9,726 bases of DNA from Desulfobacteraceae bacterium (GTDB lineage Bacteria > Desulfobacterota > Desulfobacteria > Desulfobacterales > Desulfosalsimonadaceae): the NCBI GenBank assembly GCA_021162325.1, contig JAGGYV010000223.1, forward strand, positions 1 to 9,726, written 5' to 3'. Each line of letters starts with the position of its first letter. Position 1 is the stretch's first letter. Positions 7,479 to 9,726 of the stretch are shown piece by piece. Position numbers and translations under genes: made by a program. Below the pieces are notes generated by a model. It was given only the letters and a program-made list of their open reading frames with translations, was not told where the DNA came from and searched no databases.

Positions 7479-7622
7479 TCAGTCTGTTTTTCTTCTGTCT
7501 TTTCCAGACCGTTCATCCCAGCCGCTCCGGCGTTCAGTCTCATTATAATCCGGGGCATTATTTTGCCGTCGATGTTTATCTGCTCTTCGGTCGTTTCCGC
7601 AACGACGCTCCATATTACTCAT
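7479..7622 (-). CDS. Small charged protein with ERR/DRR repeat motifs
   Basis: This 47-residue ORF starts at ATG and ends with TGA (complement of 7479-7481). The protein begins MSNMERRCGNDRRADKHRR and has a second block ERRSGWDERSGKDRRKTD. It thus carries repeats of the form E/D-R-R-x-G-x-D-R-R, a motif I recall at the ends of small or regulatory proteins in Desulfobacterota and other proteobacteria. It has no hydrophobic segment and is strongly charged, so it is probably cytoplasmic. Strong support for translation is AAGGGAG (complement of 7631-7637), 8 bases upstream of the ATG. The overlapping plus strand is also open (TTG 7472 to TAA 7624) but has no ribosome binding site and is read here as a shadow. 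The function is unknown. The gene stands alone, convergent with the radical SAM gene and divergent from the GntR gene. Confidence 0.7.
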   Translation of the reverse strand: MSNMERRCGNDRRADKHRRQNNAPDYNETERRSGWDERSGKDRRKTD

Positions 7623-7689
7623 AATATACTCTCCCTTATAAATATCGTGATGGCGTTAGTCAGAGAATTGTCTTTACTCGATATTGGTT

Positions 7690-7704
7690 AATGCCTTCGG
7701 CATT
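7690..7704. other. Short GC hairpin, terminator-like in plus direction
   Basis: AATGCC-TTC-GGCATT forms a 6-bp stem with a three-base loop, followed on the plus strand by TTCAATTTTTA. The stem is short and the T-stretch is interrupted, so it would be a weak intrinsic terminator at best. It could stop stray plus-strand transcription before the GntR promoter. A chance or regulatory hairpin is equally possible. Confidence 0.3.
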
Positions 7705-7787
7705 TTCAATTTTTATGTTAAAATTGTATATCACTTAACCGGTGTTTTTGCTAATCAAATTTTTGGAAATTTAAATTTAAAAAATGG

Positions 7788-7816
7788 TTGCAAAAGATTT
7801 TTTTGATTGCTATGGT
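7788..7816 (+). promoter_or_regulatory. Candidate sigma-70 promoter of the GntR / glycyl radical enzyme operon
   Basis: TTGCAA (7788-7793), a 17-base spacer and TATGGT (7811-7816) each match four of six consensus bases at ideal spacing. Transcription would begin near 7823, giving a leader of about 29 bases before the ATG at 7852. That would exclude the in-frame TTG at 7807 as the start. The -10 overlaps the operator palindrome, as expected for a repressed promoter. Confidence 0.4.
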
Positions 7817-7823
7817 ATTACCA
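7813..7823. promoter_or_regulatory. GntR-type operator palindrome
   Basis: TGGTA-T-TACCA is a perfect 5+1+5 palindrome. It has the TGGT-N3-ACCA core recognised by several FadR-subfamily regulators (FadR, PdhR and LldR sites share this form). It lies 28 bases upstream of the GntR start and overlaps the -10 of the candidate promoter, so bound regulator would block its own operon. The regulator assignment is inferred from position and motif. Confidence 0.6.
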
Positions 7824-7851
7824 CCAGCCAAAAAAAGGAGACGTAAATACG

Positions 7852-8574
7852 ATGTTGGACGGATTGTGCCCTGTTAAAACAGATAGTTTAAAGGACGTTT
7901 GTATAAAGCGTTTTGAAGGCTTGATTTTATCGGGTGCGTTTGTAGCGGGAGAGAAACTGCCGCCGGAGCGGGAACTGGCCAAACGCTTAGGTGTGAGCCG
8001 GCCGGTGGTACACGAGGCGCTGGTGGATATCGCCGCCAAAGGACTGGTGACCATAACGCCGAGGAAAGGAACCGTGGTTAATGATTTTAGGCGTGAAGGA
8101 TCTATTTTTCTGCTGACATCCCTGCTTGAATATCATAACGGCAAATTAGATCCCAAACTGCTTGAAGGACTGTTGAACATGCGACTGCTGGTTGAGATTG
8201 AAACCGCGCGACTGGCCGCAAAGTACCGCACCCCTGCCCAGCTTAAAGAATTTAGAAATGTGCTTAAACAGGAAGCTTGCAGCAAGCATACCGATATTGA
8301 GACCATAACCCAGCTTGACTTTGAATTTCACTTAATCCTTGCCATTGCAACGGACAATCTGCTCTATCCCCTTTTGTTAAACTCATTTAAACCGGTGTAT
8401 ACCAACCTGACAGGCCAGTTTTTTGAAGATGTATCAGTGGTCTCAAGAGTATTTGATTTTCACAAAAAACTGGTCGCCGCCATTTCAGCCCAAGACGCAG
8501 AGCAAGCTGCCGACATTATGCATAAGATGTTAAGCCATGGAGAAGAACGGTTAAGAAAAATTATAGCAAGATAA
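7852..8574 (+). CDS. GntR family regulator, FadR subfamily with FCD ligand domain
   Basis: The 240-residue protein has the usual FCD-regulator size. Residues about 11-78 form the winged helix: LPPERELAKRLGVSRPVVHEAL is the helix-turn-helix and GLVTITPRKGTVV the wing. Residues about 100-235 are the all-helical FCD domain, which in relatives binds a carboxylate effector, often through a metal held by Asp and His. Asp156 and His160 (LDFEFH) and His204 (FDFHKKL) fit that site. The usual third His position appears to be Met226, with His224 nearby. The ATG at 7852 is preferred over the upstream TTG at 7807 because AAGGAG (7835-7840) precedes it and the putative promoter and operator overlap the TTG. 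The gene is 20 bases upstream of the glycyl radical enzyme gene, so it very likely controls that operon, probably as a repressor relieved by the substrate or a related acid. Confidence 0.93.
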   Translation: MLDGLCPVKTDSLKDVCIKRFEGLILSGAFVAGEKLPPERELAKRLGVSRPVVHEALVDIAAKGLVTITPRKGTVVNDFRREGSIFLLTSLLEYHNGKLDPKLLEGLLNMRLLVEIETARLAAKYRTPAQLKEFRNVLKQEACSKHTDIETITQLDFEFHLILAIATDNLLYPLLLNSFKPVYTNLTGQFFEDVSVVSRVFDFHKKLVAAISAQDAEQAADIMHKMLSHGEERLRKIIAR

Positions 8575-8582
8575 ATATAAGT

Positions 8583-8590
8583 AAGGAGGT
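8583..8590 (+). promoter_or_regulatory. Very strong ribosome binding site of the glycyl radical enzyme gene
   Basis: AAGGAGGT is a full match to the anti-Shine-Dalgarno and ends four bases before the ATG at 8595. It fixes the start and implies high translation, as expected for a catabolic enzyme made in large amount. Confidence 0.85.
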
Positions 8591-8594
8591 CAAG

Positions 8595-9726
8595 ATGAGT
8601 GTCGTCGCAAAGGAAATACAACACCATATTAAAGAGCCCAAAGGACTTTCGGAACGCATTACCAAACTTCGGGATTATTATTATAAAGGGCCGGACCGGG
8701 CATGGAATAATCAGACCACATCCTGGACCACCGGAACCCCGTGGGACGTTCAATTTAACGAGATGACGTTTTACATCGTACCGGAAGCCTATATGCTGAT
8801 GCAGTCCCTTCTCAGCTCCTACCGTCAGTCTGCAAGGCCTGTTTCGCTGCCGGATGATTTCTGGGAAAAATTGCTGGTGGAGCGCCGGGCATGGTTTATC
8901 CGGGAAGTCATGGTCAATTACCTCCCAAAGGAGATTTTGCCCGGGGATCTGATTGCCGGCGGCCGGTTTAACATTGTGGCTTCCATGTGCATGACCGAAA
9001 AAGAGCAAAAGGATTTTAACCGGCTCACTCTGGGCAAAAATGGTGCCCGCGCATCGGTATTCTGGTTTCACGGTCACGGGTATGGAAACGCCGGAGCCAC
9101 CAGCGGCCATATCGTTCCGGGACATGAAAGAACATTGACCCTGGGCTGGAAGGGGATTCATGCGGAATTGGAATCCAGGTACAACAGCTTATCTAAAGAA
9201 GATCAAGACGGTACTGCCGGCGCCCAGCTTCACGCTATGATGACGGCAGCGACCATGCCCCGGGATCTGGCGGCAAAATACGTTAAAATATGTCAACAGC
9301 TGGCAGCATCGGAAACTGATCCGGAACGCAAGGCGGAACTAAAGCAGATGGCTCAGAATCTGAGCCGGGTACCGTGGGAGCCGCCAAAAACATTCTGGGA
9401 AGCGGTTCAGGCCCTGTGGATCAACCACATGCTGATCATGAGTGACGAGAATTATCCCGGCCCGGGTGTTTCCTTTGGCCGGATCGATCAGTATCTGCTG
9501 CCGTACTGGGAATATTCGATAAAAAACGGCATGAATCGGGAGTTTGGCAAAGAAATTCTAAAATGCTTCTGGGTCCATTCAAACACCGCCTATGATGCCA
9601 TGATTCGTAACGGAAATCAGGGGATCACTGCCGGATTCGGTCAGCTCATCACCCTTTCCGGTTTGGGCAAAGACGGCCCGAATTTGACGGACATGACCAA
9701 TGATCTGACCTATGCCATGCTTGAAG
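8595..9726 (+). CDS. Glycyl radical enzyme (pyruvate formate-lyase-like), N-terminal 377 residues, cut by window end
   Basis: The frame is open from the ATG to the window edge and gives 377 residues of a family whose members usually run to about 780-900. Family landmarks are LPGDLIAGGR (about 114-123), SGHIVPGHERTLTLGWKGI (about 170-188), the TFWEAVQALWINHML segment (about 266-280) and GRIDQYLLPYW (295-305), a hallmark of the PFL-like barrel. The active-site Cys and the C-terminal Gly loop lie beyond the window, as would the radical SAM activase that must install the glycyl radical. The resemblance is to the broad C-C, C-S and C-N lyase or decarboxylase subgroups rather than to classical pyruvate formate-lyase. 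I cannot name the substrate from this half. The gene sits 20 bases after its likely GntR regulator. It should be cytoplasmic, strictly anaerobic and oxygen-sensitive. Confidence 0.92.
   Translation, partial: MSVVAKEIQHHIKEPKGLSERITKLRDYYYKGPDRAWNNQTTSWTTGTPWDVQFNEMTFYIVPEAYMLMQSLLSSYRQSARPVSLPDDFWEKLLVERRAWFIREVMVNYLPKEILPGDLIAGGRFNIVASMCMTEKEQKDFNRLTLGKNGARASVFWFHGHGYGNAGATSGHIVPGHERTLTLGWKGIHAELESRYNSLSKEDQDGTAGAQLHAMMTAATMPRDLAAKYVKICQQLAASETDPERKAELKQMAQNLSRVPWEPPKTFWEAVQALWINHMLIMSDENYPGPGVSFGRIDQYLLPYWEYSIKNGMNREFGKEILKCFWVHSNTAYDAMIRNGNQGITAGFGQLITLSGLGKDGPNLTDMTNDLTYAMLE

Larger units (their letters stand above)
7623..7851. other. Divergent regulatory region between the small gene and the GntR gene
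   Basis: This 229-base AT-rich spacer holds the ribosome binding site of the small minus-strand gene at its left edge. It also has a 6-bp hairpin (7690-7704), the palindrome AAATTTAAATTT near 7768-7779, and a promoter-operator pair for the GntR gene at its right edge. AAGGAG at 7835-7840 precedes the chosen ATG (7852) by 11 bases. I see no clear promoter for the minus-strand gene. Confidence 0.5.

Noticed and set aside
7472..7624. Plus-strand 50-codon frame (TTG start) with a hydrophobic N-terminus, resembling a small secreted protein
   Set aside because: It has no ribosome binding site and fully overlaps the minus-strand ERR/DRR ORF, which has a strong one and a recognisable motif. The plus frame is best explained as its complement.
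7807..7851. Upstream TTG start extending the GntR protein by 15 residues
   Set aside because: The extension overlaps the candidate -10 and operator and has no Shine-Dalgarno, while the ATG at 7852 has AAGGAG and gives the usual family N-terminus.
8460..9161. Long 233-codon open frame on the minus strand
   Set aside because: It lies antisense to the end of the GntR gene and the glycyl radical enzyme gene, shows no family motif and is explained by codon bias of the real genes.
8595..9726. Naming the enzyme as choline lyase, isethionate lyase, arylacetate decarboxylase or similar
   Set aside because: The diagnostic residues around the catalytic Cys and the radical loop are outside the window, and the visible half does not discriminate between subgroups.

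Overview
The window looks like an accessory or flank region from an anaerobic Desulfobacterota-type (Desulfobacteraceae-like) bacterium. This is an inference from gene style: a hybrid NtrB-type histidine kinase, two radical SAM proteins with cobalamin-binding-type N-terminal domains, a tiny ERR/DRR-repeat protein, a dockerin-like EF-hand tail, and a GntR-controlled glycyl radical enzyme. No rRNA, tRNA, CRISPR array or intact insertion sequence was seen.

Layout. Positions 1-823 are a gene graveyard. There is a short open stretch of unknown origin, a C-terminal dockerin-like EF-hand tail (107-292, +), and the decayed 3' half of an ABC-F ATPase gene (369 to about 803, -) carrying at least two frameshifts and an in-frame stop. 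Positions 824-2404 (-) encode a radical SAM protein of unknown substrate. Positions 2578-5469 (-) encode a 963-residue membrane hybrid histidine kinase (V4R-like sensor, two membrane segments, GAF, PAS, HisKA/HATPase, receiver). A 460-base AT-rich intergenic region follows. It holds a 10-bp tandem repeat and a short relic-like ORF. Positions 5930-7411 (+) encode a second, unrelated-looking radical SAM protein that is visibly more AT-rich than the right end of the window. A 47-residue protein with ERR/DRR motifs lies at 7479-7622 (-) and has a good ribosome binding site.

The right end is the best-organised unit. An FCD-type GntR regulator (7852-8574, +) is followed after 20 bases by the first 377 codons of a glycyl radical enzyme (8595 to the window edge), which has a near-perfect Shine-Dalgarno. 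A perfect 11-bp TGGTA-T-TACCA palindrome overlaps the -10 of a plausible promoter just upstream of the regulator. This suggests a self-regulated catabolic operon in which the regulator senses the enzyme's substrate or a related metabolite. The activating enzyme, the catalytic Cys and the glycyl-radical loop would lie beyond the window, so the substrate cannot be assigned here.

The two radical SAM genes and the kinase sit together but are not clearly one operon. The kinase and the first radical SAM gene share a strand with a 173-base gap, and the second is divergent. A functional link between them is only a possibility.
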